A stretch of 64,000 nucleotides of DNA. Origin: Leifsonia poae. Its GTDB lineage: Bacteria > Actinomycetota > Actinomycetes > Actinomycetales > Microbacteriaceae. Shown here piece after piece: positions 51,511 through 60,428 of the stretch. The position numbers and the translations under genes were made by a program. Where the stretch lies: NCBI RefSeq assembly GCF_020009625.1, contig NZ_JAIHLP010000002.1, positions 1,240,001 to 1,304,000 of the forward strand. The letters run 5' to 3'. The notes below the pieces were generated by a model, which saw nothing but the letters and a program-made list of their open reading frames with translations, was not told the origin of the DNA and made no database searches. Position 1 is the first letter of the stretch. Each line of letters opens with the position of its first letter.

Positions 51511-52799
51511 CAGACAACTGCTCCTTCTGCCGCGAGCGCGGCCTGCTGGTCGTACGCGAGATAGCCCCGCTGAATCTGGATCTGGTCGGCGATGTGGCCG
51601 GCGTCGTGCCAGACACCCCAGATGAAGCTGGAGCCGCGGCGCGACTGCCAGGGCAGGCCGAGGAAGTAGACGCCAGGCTCGGTTGAGACGCCGCGCTGGT
51701 GCACCGGCCTGCCGTTCTCGTCGAACGCATCCACCTGCAGCCAGCTGTAGTCGGTGCGGAAGCCCGTCGCCCACACGATCGTGGTGATCCCGGCCGCCTG
51801 GAGGTCGAGTTCGAGGATCGGGTCGGTCAGGCTCGCCGGATCGGCGCCCACCAGGCGCGCCTCAGGCTCCTCGGGGAGGTCGAGGCCGTTGCGGGCGACG
51901 TAGGCGTCCGCCTCGTCGAGGAGGGCGAAGAGGTTGTCGTCGCCAGCGGCGACGTTGCGGGCGACGTCTGGTGCGAACCGCATCCGCCCGTCGCTGTACG
52001 CGGTGGTCCGGCCGACCAGGGTGATCCCGCCGGCGGCGAGCTCGCGGAAGTCGACCGTGTGGCCGCCGTCCGCACCGCTCACGGCGATGGTGACATGCTC
52101 GGCACCCTGGGGAGGGGTCGACAGGTCCCACTTGCCGAGCACACCGAGCCACCAGACGAAGTCGCGGCCCCGGTAACGACGCGGCGGCCGGTCGTGCGGG
52201 CCGACCGACAGGTAGACCTCGCGGCCCGAGCGGCGCAGCTCGTCGGCGATCTGCACGCCGGACGAGCCGGCGCCGACGACCAGCACGCCACCCTGCGGCA
52301 ATTGCGCAGGATTGCGGTAGTCACTGGAGTGCAGCTGGGTGGGCCACGAGCCGTCTGGGATGACCGCGGGGATGACGGGGACTTGGAACGGCCCGGTGGC
52401 CGCGACGACGTAGCGCGCCTGGAACGCACCGTCTGAGGTTTCGACGGTGAACCCCGGCCGGTCGGCGTTTCGGACGACGCGGGTGACCTCCACACCGGTG
52501 CGGATGGGCGCGTCGATGAGTTTCGTGTACGCGACGAAGTAGTCGGCGACGTCGTCTTTCGGTGCGAACTCGTCGGCGCCGACCGTCTCGAACTCCAGCT
52601 TGGGGAAGCGGTCGTGCCACGCCGGGCCGTTGGCGACGAGCGAATCCCAGCGCCCTGTTCGCCAGCCTTCGGCGATCCGGCCCTTCTCGAGGACGAGGTG
52701 CGGGATGCCGCGGTCGGTCAGATGATCGCTCATCGCCACACCGGCCTGGCCACCGCCGACGACGACGACCTCGATCTCCTGGATCTCCTGGCTCGACAT
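51510..52799 (-). CDS. Flavin-containing monooxygenase (CzcO/FMO-like)
   Basis: A 429-residue protein from ATG 52799 with a GGAGATCAG-type ribosome-binding site. It contains the FAD site VVVVGGGQAGVAMSDHL (about residues 11-27), the NADPH site VLVVGAGSSGVQIADEL (about 180-196), the FMO-type bridge PSQLHSSDYR-like segment (PTQLHSSDYRNPAQL), and the late ATGFRTDYSWLQ. It oxidises N or S atoms of amines or carries out Baeyer-Villiger chemistry, with NADPH and O2. It is the first gene of the operon FMO-RidA-DUF1028-M20, divergent from aldehyde dehydrogenase. Confidence 0.92.
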   Translation of the reverse strand: MSSQEIQEIEVVVVGGGQAGVAMSDHLTDRGIPHLVLEKGRIAEGWRTGRWDSLVANGPAWHDRFPKLEFETVGADEFAPKDDVADYFVAYTKLIDAPIRTGVEVTRVVRNADRPGFTVETSDGAFQARYVVAATGPFQVPVIPAVIPDGSWPTQLHSSDYRNPAQLPQGGVLVVGAGSSGVQIADELRRSGREVYLSVGPHDRPPRRYRGRDFVWWLGVLGKWDLSTPPQGAEHVTIAVSGADGGHTVDFRELAAGGITLVGRTTAYSDGRMRFAPDVARNVAAGDDNLFALLDEADAYVARNGLDLPEEPEARLVGADPASLTDPILELDLQAAGITTIVWATGFRTDYSWLQVDAFDENGRPVHQRGVSTEPGVYFLGLPWQSRRGSSFIWGVWHDAGHIADQIQIQRGYLAYDQQAALAAEGAVV

Positions 52800-53047
52800 G
52801 CTGATCTCCTTCGCTGATCGTTGAGCGGTCCAGCCATTGTCAGCAGGAGCGGTCGAATCTGTAAAACAATGAGAATCGCCGAATTGGATCAATAGAAGTG
52901 ATGCCTTGTGCGCGGGTCGCGCGCGTCGATTAACTACCTCGCCAAAGAGTTTTCGACCCGGATGCTCACACCACATCGCTTCAATTGATGCAGTTCAGCG
53001 GTTTTCGGCGCTCGTTTCGATGTGCCACTCGTGCGTACTCTTCCGGC

Positions 53048-54511
53048 ATGACGATCGAAACAACCGCCCGCGTCGACGGCAGGGCACTCATCGACGGCGA
53101 CAGGGTCCACGCGGCCTCCGGCGACACCTTCGTCACGATCAACCCGGCGACGGGCTCCGCCATCGCAGACATCGCCCAGGGCGGCAGCGCCGACATCGAC
53201 AGAGCGGTCGCAGCGGCGCGCGCCGCATACGAGAGCGGATCGTGGAGCGCCCTCGGAGCCGCAGAGCGCGGTCTCGTCCTCCGACGTCTCGCCGATCTCA
53301 TCGAGCGCGACGCCGATGAGCTCGCACTGCTCGAATCGCTCGACATGGGCAAGCCGCTCTCACAGACCAGCGCGGTCGACGTACCGGGAACCGCTGCGAC
53401 GTTCCGCTGGTACGGCGAGCTGGCCGACAAGCTGACCGACGAGGTCCCCGCCACTCCCCCCGGCTCCACAGCGATCGTCAGCAGGGTCGCACTCGGCGTC
53501 GTCGCAGCGATCGTGCCGTGGAACTACCCCCTCGACATCGCCGCCTGGAAGCTCGCCCCGGCATTGGTGGCGGGCAATAGCGTGGTGCTGAAGCCCGCCG
53601 AGACCACGAGCCTCAGCGCCCTCCGCCTCGGCGAACTCGCCCTGGAGGCCGGCCTGCCGGCCGGCGTGCTCAACGTCGTCCCCGGGCCAGGCGCCGTGAT
53701 CGGGCGCGCCCTCGGACTGCACCCGCACGTGGACGCCCTCACCTTCACGGGATCGACGGCCGTCGCCAAGAGGTTGATGACGTACGCCGGCGAGTCGAAC
53801 CTGAAGCGGCTCAGCCTGGAGGCCGGCGGCAAGAGCTCCAACCTGATCTTCGCCGACGCGGAGGATCTGTCGCGTGCGGCGGAACAGGCAGCATTCGGCG
53901 CGTTCTACAACCAGGGCGAGGTCTGCTCGGCCAACTCCCGTATCTTCGTCGAACGCCCCGTCTACGACGAGTTCGTCGGCCTCCTCACCACAGCCGCGCA
54001 GGCGTACCGTTCCGGCGACCCGCTCGACCCGGCCAGCGGCAACGGCGCACTCGTCTCCGAGTCGCACGCCGACACCGTCGCCGAAGCGATCGCCGCTGCG
54101 GCGCGCGATGGCGAGCTGATCGGCGGCGAACGGATCCAGCGCGGTGGATCGTCCGCGTTCATCGACCCGGCCATCGTCACAGGCCTGCCATTGTCGCATC
54201 CGTTGCACCGCGACGAGATCTTCGGACCGCTCGTCGTCGTGCAGGCGTTCGATGACGAGGGCGACGCCGTGCACGCCGCGAACGCGACGGACTACGGCCT
54301 CGCCGCCTCGGTCTGGACCTCCAGCCTGTCCCGCGCGCACAGAGTGTCCGAGCGGCTGGTCGCCGGTACGGTCTCGGTGAACACCGTGGATGCGCTCGGC
54401 TCCACCACCCCGTTCGGCGGGTTCAAGCAGTCCGGCTTCGGCCGCGACCTCTCCCGCCACGCCATCGACAACTATGTCGGCCTCAAGACCACGTGGTTCC
54501 AGCACGACTAG
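53048..54511 (+). CDS. Aldehyde dehydrogenase (betaine/aminoaldehyde type)
   Basis: A 487-residue NAD(P)-dependent ALDH from ATG 53048. The first 21 codons of the longer frame are arginine-rich and dubious. The catalytic Cys293 is in NQGEVCSANSR, the general base Glu258 in LEAGGKSSN, and the cofactor loop FTGSTAVAKRLM is also clear. The sequence resembles gamma-(glutamylamino)butyraldehyde and betaine aldehyde dehydrogenases. It would oxidise the aldehydes made by the amine oxidase to acids, and is followed by an amino acid or amine permease gene. Confidence 0.93.
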   Translation: MTIETTARVDGRALIDGDRVHAASGDTFVTINPATGSAIADIAQGGSADIDRAVAAARAAYESGSWSALGAAERGLVLRRLADLIERDADELALLESLDMGKPLSQTSAVDVPGTAATFRWYGELADKLTDEVPATPPGSTAIVSRVALGVVAAIVPWNYPLDIAAWKLAPALVAGNSVVLKPAETTSLSALRLGELALEAGLPAGVLNVVPGPGAVIGRALGLHPHVDALTFTGSTAVAKRLMTYAGESNLKRLSLEAGGKSSNLIFADAEDLSRAAEQAAFGAFYNQGEVCSANSRIFVERPVYDEFVGLLTTAAQAYRSGDPLDPASGNGALVSESHADTVAEAIAAAARDGELIGGERIQRGGSSAFIDPAIVTGLPLSHPLHRDEIFGPLVVVQAFDDEGDAVHAANATDYGLAASVWTSSLSRAHRVSERLVAGTVSVNTVDALGSTTPFGGFKQSGFGRDLSRHAIDNYVGLKTTWFQHD

Positions 54512-54521
54512 GAGTTCCACG

Positions 54522-54587
54522 ATGACCGGGCAGTTGCACGGCGCATCCACCCCCAACTGCGTAAAACCCGGCAATCCCCGAGAATGA
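54522..54587 (+). other. Possible 21-codon ORF between ALDH and APC genes
   Basis: ATG 54522 lies ten bases after the aldehyde dehydrogenase stop, with the sequence TAGGAG before it, and encodes MTGQLHGASTPNCVKPGNPRE. It ends seven bases before the AAGGAG of the permease. Nothing identifies it as a real product; it may be a leader peptide or chance frame. Confidence 0.2.
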
Positions 54588-54607
54588 AGGACGAAGGAGT
54601 CCCACCG

Positions 54608-56131
54608 ATGAGTTCACCAGCCAGGAACGACGCGAAGCTCGAGACCTCGAACCTCCGAGCCCAGCACTTCCATAAGACACTCGGCCGTCTCGACATCGTG
54701 TTCCTGTCGATCAGTGCGATCATCGCCATCGACACCGTCGCGCAGATCGCGGCGGGGGGCGGCGCCGAGGCGTTCACCTGGACCGTGATCATCGGCATCA
54801 CGTTCCTGTTCCCGTACGCGCTCGTCATCGCCGAACTCGGCAGCACCTTCCACGACGAGGGCGGCCCCTTCGTCTGGGTGCGGCTCGCGTTCGGCAAGCT
54901 GACGGCGGCGATCGCGACCCTGTTCTACTGGATCACGAACCCGCTCTGGATGGGCGGATCGCTGGTGTTCATCTCCGCCGCCACCTGGAGCGCGTACATC
55001 GCACCGCTGCCGGAAGGAAGCGCAGGCGACATCGCGTTCAAATTGATCTTCATCTGGCTGGCCATCGGCACCGCGATCATCGGCCTCAAGTACGGCAAGC
55101 ACATCGTGGCCGCAGGCGCGATCGTGAAGGTCGCCCTCCTGGTGATCTTCGTCGTCACGGTGGTCGTCTATGCGTTCCAGAACGGCATCCACGGTTATGC
55201 CGCCGGCGACTTCTCCCCGACACTGGGCGGATTCCTCGCGGTCACGCCGGTCATCCTGTTCGCGGTCGTCGGCTTCGAGGCGCCCAACGGCGCCGCCGAG
55301 GAGATGCGCGACCCGCAGCGCGATGTGCCGAAAGCGATCGCCACCTCCGGCATCATCTCGATCCTCTGCTATCTCGTCCCGATCTTCGCCATCCTGGCGG
55401 TGCTGCCCGCCAGCAAGGTGCAGGGCGCGAGCGGCTTCTTGGAGGCGTTCAAGGAGGTCTTCTCCGTCTACGGTCTGGCCTCCGGTCCTGTCATGTTGAT
55501 CGCGGGCCTGCTGTTCGTGTTCGTCGTGCTGACGCAGGCCAGCGCGTGGATGATCGCCTCCGACCGCGTGCAGGCGGCGGCAGGCGCCGATGGGGCGTTC
55601 TTCCGCTATTTCGGCGTCTTCTCGAAGCGGTTCGGCACCCCGGTGCGCATGAATCTCCTCTCCGGCATCGTCGCCACGGTGTTCTGCATCGCGGCGACCA
55701 TGCTGCTCAAGGGCAGCACGGCGGCCGTGTTCACCGTCGTGCTCACGGTCGCCATCTCGACACTGCTGCTGTCCTATCTGGTGATTTTCCCGTCGATCGT
55801 TCGCCTGCGCCGCAGATACCCGGACGTCGAGCGGCCGTTCCGCGTCCCCGGAGGCCGTGCCGGGCTGTGGATCGCCGTGGTGATCATCTACGCCTGGGTC
55901 GTCCTCGGCTCGTGGGTCGCGGTCTTCCCCGGCACCCTGGAGTCGGTGTTCGGACTGAAGTACGACTTCATCGACACCTGGGGCGTCGACCGGCCGACCT
56001 TCGAGGGCTTCACCGTCGGCACCCTGATCGTCATCGTCGTCATGGCGCTGGTCGGCTACTACTGGCAGCGGGCACGCGACCGCCGTGCGGAGCCTGCAAC
56101 GGAAGCGCTGCTGGAGCCGGTCAGAGACTGA
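54608..56131 (+). CDS. APC-family amino acid/amine permease
   Basis: A 507-residue membrane protein with about 12 helices, from ATG 54608 (AAGGAG eight bases upstream). The APC-type features are LGRLDIVFLSISAIIAIDTVAQIAAGGG in helix 1, GGPFVWVRLAFGKLTAAIATLFYW in helix 3, and FAVVGFEAPNGAAEEMRDPQRDVPKAI after helix 6. This group imports amino acids or polyamines; its position behind the aldehyde dehydrogenase suggests that it takes up the amine degraded by the locus. A bidirectional terminator follows. Confidence 0.92.
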   Translation: MSSPARNDAKLETSNLRAQHFHKTLGRLDIVFLSISAIIAIDTVAQIAAGGGAEAFTWTVIIGITFLFPYALVIAELGSTFHDEGGPFVWVRLAFGKLTAAIATLFYWITNPLWMGGSLVFISAATWSAYIAPLPEGSAGDIAFKLIFIWLAIGTAIIGLKYGKHIVAAGAIVKVALLVIFVVTVVVYAFQNGIHGYAAGDFSPTLGGFLAVTPVILFAVVGFEAPNGAAEEMRDPQRDVPKAIATSGIISILCYLVPIFAILAVLPASKVQGASGFLEAFKEVFSVYGLASGPVMLIAGLLFVFVVLTQASAWMIASDRVQAAAGADGAFFRYFGVFSKRFGTPVRMNLLSGIVATVFCIAATMLLKGSTAAVFTVVLTVAISTLLLSYLVIFPSIVRLRRRYPDVERPFRVPGGRAGLWIAVVIIYAWVVLGSWVAVFPGTLESVFGLKYDFIDTWGVDRPTFEGFTVGTLIVIVVMALVGYYWQRARDRRAEPATEALLEPVRD

Positions 56132-56156
56132 CGCGGTCGCTCCGACACCACCGCGA

Positions 56157-56195
56157 ACGGAGGAGATCCACGGCGCGCGCCGGGATCTCCTCCGT
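56157..56195. terminator. Bidirectional terminator hairpin
   Basis: A perfect 13-bp inverted repeat ACGGAGGAGATCC / GGATCTCCTCCGT (56157-56169 and 56183-56195) with a GC-rich 13-base loop that can itself pair. It lies between the convergent APC permease and GMC oxidoreductase genes. Confidence 0.85.
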
Positions 56196-56209
56196 CGTCG
56201 GGTGCTGCG

Positions 56210-57772
56210 TCAGCGTGCGGCTTGGCTGACCGCTATCAGCTCCGCCGCCCGCTCCGCCACCATCATCACCGTGATGACCGGGTTCACGGAGGTCAGCGTC
56301 GGGAAAACGGATGCGTCAGCGATGCGCAGACCGCGGACTCCGCGCACACGCAGTTCGGGGTCGACCACGGCGCCCTCGTCGTCCGAAGCGCCCATCCGGC
56401 ACGTGCCGCTCACGTGGTAGACGGTCTGGTGGATGTCGCGCTGCACGGCCGACAGCTCCTCGTCGCTCTGCACCTCCGGCCCGGGAAAGACTTCGCGCAC
56501 CAGGTGGTGCCGCATCGGCTCCTCCTCGGCGATACGTCGCGCCAGGCGTACGCCGGCGACGAGCATGCGCTCGTCGTGACCGGACGCGTCGGTGAAGTAG
56601 CGGTAGTCGATGACAGGAGGCTCGTCCGGGTCGGCGGAGGCGATGGTGACGCGACCGCGGCTGTGCGGCTTCGCGACGTTCGGGGCGATCGCCACGATCG
56701 TCTCCGGAAACACGACCCCGCGCGCCCGCGGGTGGTCGACGACCGGATCGACGGGGAAGTGCATGAGCACATCCGGCCTGGCAGGGTCCCCGTCGACACC
56801 GACCATCGCCCCGGCGTCCCAGCCGGAGGCCGAGACGGCGGGCGGCGCCGACACGGCCTCCCACACCACGAGGCCTTCGGCATGATCCTGGAGGTTCTCC
56901 CCCACCCCGGCGAGCTCGTGCACCTGTTCGACGCCGGCAGCGGCGAGCACCGAAGACGGCCCGATTCCTGAGTGCAGCAGCAGCCGCGGGGTGTCGATCG
57001 CCCCGCAGGCCATCACGATCTCCCGGCGGGCTCGCACCTCGTGCGTCGCGCCATCGGCGTCGCGGAAGCGCACGGACACCGCGCGGCCGTCCTCGACGAC
57101 AACCCGCTCAGCGCGGGCTCCCGTGATCACGTCCAACGACTCCCGTGCATCCATCATGTCGTGGAGGTAGTGGATCGAGCTCGACCCGCGCACATTGGTC
57201 TGCGGGTCGTAACCGACCTCGAAGAAGCCTGCGCCCCGCGCCAATGTGTCGGTGCGTCCGTCGTTCCACCGCTCCTGCACGGGGAGGCCGAGCGCCGTGG
57301 CCGCAGCGGCGACGACATCGGCGACGAACGGGTTCCTGTCCGCCTCGCCCACCGGGTGGATCGGGATTCGCAGCCGATCGAAGAACGGATGGAAGCTCGC
57401 CGGGCCCCATCCGGCGGCGCCGGCCTGCACCCACTCGTCCAGATCGGAGGCCGGCGGGCGCCAGGCGATCATGGTGTTGGCCGTCGAGCAGCCGCCGAGG
57501 ATGCGCATCCTGGACTGGCGGATGTGGGAGTTGCCGCGCTCCTGCGGCACGCTCGGATAGTCGAGGTCGTACTCGCTTCCGATCATCTCCTCCCAGCGCC
57601 GGATCTCCCGGGCGCGGCCCTCGCCGCGATCGCTCGGCCCCCACTCCAGGAGGCAGACCGTGACGTCGGGGTTCTCGGAGAGGCGCGCGGCGACGATGCC
57701 GCCCGCAGTGCCGCCGCCGACCACGACATAGTCGTACTCGGCGGCGGCGGGCTGTGCTGGGTTGTCGGTCAT
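56210..57772 (-). CDS. GMC-family FAD oxidoreductase
   Basis: A 520-residue glucose-methanol-choline oxidoreductase from ATG 57772. The FAD motif YDYVVVGGGTAGGIVAARLSE is at about residues 13-33; the family segment RILGGCSTANTMIAWRP replaces the common GGSSxxN pattern. The C-terminal active-site region TVYHVSGTCRMG and SVNPVITVMMVAERAAELI carries the catalytic His/Asn. It oxidises an alcohol to an aldehyde with release of H2O2 or to an unknown acceptor. Its start overlaps the NCS1 permease stop (ATGA). Confidence 0.92.
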   Translation of the reverse strand: MTDNPAQPAAAEYDYVVVGGGTAGGIVAARLSENPDVTVCLLEWGPSDRGEGRAREIRRWEEMIGSEYDLDYPSVPQERGNSHIRQSRMRILGGCSTANTMIAWRPPASDLDEWVQAGAAGWGPASFHPFFDRLRIPIHPVGEADRNPFVADVVAAAATALGLPVQERWNDGRTDTLARGAGFFEVGYDPQTNVRGSSSIHYLHDMMDARESLDVITGARAERVVVEDGRAVSVRFRDADGATHEVRARREIVMACGAIDTPRLLLHSGIGPSSVLAAAGVEQVHELAGVGENLQDHAEGLVVWEAVSAPPAVSASGWDAGAMVGVDGDPARPDVLMHFPVDPVVDHPRARGVVFPETIVAIAPNVAKPHSRGRVTIASADPDEPPVIDYRYFTDASGHDERMLVAGVRLARRIAEEEPMRHHLVREVFPGPEVQSDEELSAVQRDIHQTVYHVSGTCRMGASDDEGAVVDPELRVRGVRGLRIADASVFPTLTSVNPVITVMMVAERAAELIAVSQAAR

Positions 57773-59211
57773 TCTGCTCCTGCGGTTCCGATGGTGGAGA
57801 CGGGGGTGGCGGCCGGAGCCTGGATGGTCGGCACGGGCGGCTTCGACGGCGCCCACTTCATGAGCGCATAGTAGAGCGGGCAGATCACAGCCAGACCGAC
57901 GATCCAGGAGATGTCGACGCCGCCGAGGGCGGTGGCGACCGGGCCGGTGTAGAAGGCCGTGCTGAGGAACGGCAGCTGCACGAGGATGCCGAGCACGTAG
58001 CAGAGCACAGCATTGCGATTGATGCGCCCATAGATGCCGCCATCCTGACGGAACAGCGATGCGATGTCGTACTTGCCGTGCTTGACCGCGTAGTAGTCGA
58101 CCAGGTTGACCGCTGTCCACGGGATCAGCACGCACAGCAGCAGGATCATCAAGTTGGACAGGTTCACCAGGAAGTTGGCCGAGAACGCGAACCCGAGCAC
58201 GAGCGCGATCAGGAAGAGGATGACCGCGATGGCACCGCGAGAGAAGGCCCGCGGAATCCACTTCGGGAACAGGGTCTGCCCGATCGTGATGATCGCGAGA
58301 CTTCCGCAATAGAGATTCATGCCGTTGCTGACGCTGATGCCGACGCCGAAGACGAGCAGCGCCAGTCCGGCGATCCCCGGGATGAGAGCGCTCAGCCCCG
58401 TGGCGACATCGTCCTTCGGGAAGGCGGCTCCCACGATCGAGCCGAGCACCATCGGGATGACGGAGCCGAGGACGCAGCCCGCGAATGTCGCCCAGAACGC
58501 GGCGCGCACGCCCGTGTCCTTGGGCATGTACCTGGTGTAGTCCGAAACGTACGGCGCGTATGCGATCTGCCAGAGCGCAGCGACCGAGATGGTGCCCATG
58601 ATCCCGGTGGCGGTCACCGAGCCGTAATTCAGTGCGCCGGCCGGCAGCGTTCCCGCCGCGAAGATGTAGACGAAGACCAGCGCGATGGTGAGGCCGGCAA
58701 CGATGCTCATGACGGTGCCGAAGACGTGCAGGAGGCGGTAGCCGAAGACCGCGCCGAAGACGCTGATCAGGCCGACGAGCACTGTCGACCAGAAGGAGCC
58801 GAGGTGGGTCAGCGAGTCGAGCGCCTGGCCTCCCAGGATCACATTGGAGGCGAAGAACGCCACGTACATCCCGACCACGATCACCACGACGAGGAGGCTG
58901 CCGTACGAGCCGAACTGCGCTCTCGTCTGCAGCATCTGGGGCACGCCGATCTGCGGCCCCTGCGCCGCGTGCAGCGCCATCACGACACCGCCGACGAGGT
59001 TGCCGACGACGAGCGCGACGATAGCGGCCCAGATCGGGAGGCCGTACACGGCTGTCGCGAGCAGTCCGGTCGCGATCGACAGCATCATGATGTTGCCGCC
59101 GAACCAGATCGTGAACAGGTTGCGTGCCTTGCCGTGCCGTTCGTCCTCGGGAATGTAGTCGATGGTGCGGGTCTCGACGCCGAGGGCGTCGCTGTGGACC
59201 TCAGTGCTCAT
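57769..59211 (-). CDS. NCS1-family cytosine/purine-type permease
   Basis: A 480-residue protein with 12 hydrophobic helices, from ATG 59211 (GAGGAG upstream). NCS1 features: LFTIWFGGNIMMLSIATG in helix 1, QIGVPQMLQTRAQFGSYGSLL after helix 2, YAPYVSDYTRYMPKD in helix 6 and LVDYYAVKHGKYDI late. Members import nucleobases, allantoin, hydantoins or related cyclic N-compounds. It is coupled to a GMC oxidoreductase, an unusual pairing. The divergent LysR gene lies 148 bases away. Confidence 0.93.
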   Translation of the reverse strand: MSTEVHSDALGVETRTIDYIPEDERHGKARNLFTIWFGGNIMMLSIATGLLATAVYGLPIWAAIVALVVGNLVGGVVMALHAAQGPQIGVPQMLQTRAQFGSYGSLLVVVIVVGMYVAFFASNVILGGQALDSLTHLGSFWSTVLVGLISVFGAVFGYRLLHVFGTVMSIVAGLTIALVFVYIFAAGTLPAGALNYGSVTATGIMGTISVAALWQIAYAPYVSDYTRYMPKDTGVRAAFWATFAGCVLGSVIPMVLGSIVGAAFPKDDVATGLSALIPGIAGLALLVFGVGISVSNGMNLYCGSLAIITIGQTLFPKWIPRAFSRGAIAVILFLIALVLGFAFSANFLVNLSNLMILLLCVLIPWTAVNLVDYYAVKHGKYDIASLFRQDGGIYGRINRNAVLCYVLGILVQLPFLSTAFYTGPVATALGGVDISWIVGLAVICPLYYALMKWAPSKPPVPTIQAPAATPVSTIGTAGAE

Positions 59212-59359
59212 GGGCGTGCTCCTCGTCAGTGGCTTGGCATAGAGCTTCTGCTGCTTTTTCGCATCAATCAACTAAGGTTGCCTGAACCACTGCATCACTT
59301 CGGCAGATACAGGGCCGGGGGAAACAGAGCGGAAACATCGTCGTAACCGGAGGTCGCGG

Positions 59360-60289
59360 ATGAGCAAGAAGCCTGACGTCACGCTGGCGCAGCTGCGGTA
59401 CTTCATCGAGGCGGCTACGCATCTCTCGATGACCCGCGCCGCAGAGGAGCTCTTCGTCGCCCAGTCGGCCGTCTCATCGGCCATCGCGCAGCTGGAGCAT
59501 CAGGTCGGAGCGCAGCTGTTCATCCGCCAACGCTCCCGCGGCCTGACACTCACGCCGTCCGGGCAGCAGTTCCTCGGCGACGCACGCGCCCTCCTGCTCA
59601 ATCTGGAGGAGGCGCTCGACACCGCGCGCGGCATCGACAACCAGGTGCGAGGAACCATCCGCATCGGCTGCTTCGTCACGCTCGCGCCCTTCATCCTCCC
59701 CGCGATCGTCAGCAGGGTGCGGTCGGAGCATCCCTACCTCGACATCGAGGTGGACGAGCTCGACACAGACGGCGCGCGGGCGGCACTGCGCAGCGGCAGG
59801 GTGGAGCTGCTGATCGGCTACGACTTCGGCTTCGGCAACGACATCCGCACCGCCGTGCTGTCCGACGCTCCCCCGCACGTCATCCTGCCAGCCGGCCATC
59901 CGCTGGCCGCCTCCCCGCAGGTGTTCCTGCGCGAACTCTCGCGAGAGCCGATGATCCTGCTCGACCTCCCGCACAGCCGCGAGTACTTCCTCGGCATTCT
60001 GGCCGGAGCAGGGCTGCAGCCCGAGATCAGGCACCGTTCGCTCAACTACGAGACGGTGCGGGCGTTCGTCGCGCACGGCCACGGCTTCTCGATTCTCAAC
60101 CAGCGACCCACGCACGACCTCAGCTACGACGGCGAACGCGTGGCGGCGCTGCCGATCGGAGACAGCGTTCCGGCGCTGCCCGTCGTCCTCGCGGCGATGC
60201 GCTCGGTGCGCCCGACGGCGCGGGCGCGCGCCGTCGGCGAGATCGCGGCGCAGGTCGTGGCGCAGACCCTCAACCCGCAGCCGTCGTGA
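59360..60289 (+). CDS. LysR-family regulator
   Basis: A 309-residue full-length LysR. The HTH is DVTLAQLRYFIEAATHLSMTRAAEELFVAQSAVSSAIAQLEHQVGAQLFIRQRSRGLTLTPSG (residues about 4-66), and the PBP-like effector domain starts near RIGCFVTLAPFILPAIVSRV. It is divergent from the NCS1/GMC operon and upstream of an amidohydrolase gene in the same direction, so it could regulate both. The 9-bp sequence TTTCGCATC occurs upstream of each side (59257-59265, 60332-60340). Confidence 0.93.
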   Translation: MSKKPDVTLAQLRYFIEAATHLSMTRAAEELFVAQSAVSSAIAQLEHQVGAQLFIRQRSRGLTLTPSGQQFLGDARALLLNLEEALDTARGIDNQVRGTIRIGCFVTLAPFILPAIVSRVRSEHPYLDIEVDELDTDGARAALRSGRVELLIGYDFGFGNDIRTAVLSDAPPHVILPAGHPLAASPQVFLRELSREPMILLDLPHSREYFLGILAGAGLQPEIRHRSLNYETVRAFVAHGHGFSILNQRPTHDLSYDGERVAALPIGDSVPALPVVLAAMRSVRPTARARAVGEIAAQVVAQTLNPQPS

Positions 60290-60428
60290 GCCTGAACGGT
60301 CGTCAGAGATGACAGCTGGGTTTCGCGAGCATTTCGCATCTGACGTGATGATGAAGTGATCCAAGCAAAACTATTTGCGTGATCAGGGTCGCGGAGCAGA
60401 GACTGGTCGCAAACGCGAAGGGACGCCG

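Noticed and set aside
52985..53047. Upstream start adding 21 residues to the aldehyde dehydrogenase.
   Set aside because: The extra residues (Arg/Ser/Phe-rich) do not fit the usual ALDH N-terminus, which begins at the MTIETTARVDG segment.
57754..59346. A 530-codon + strand open frame opposite the NCS1 permease.
   Set aside because: Composition of Asp/Glu/Arg/His repeats typical of antisense to a membrane protein; the minus strand is a clear permease.
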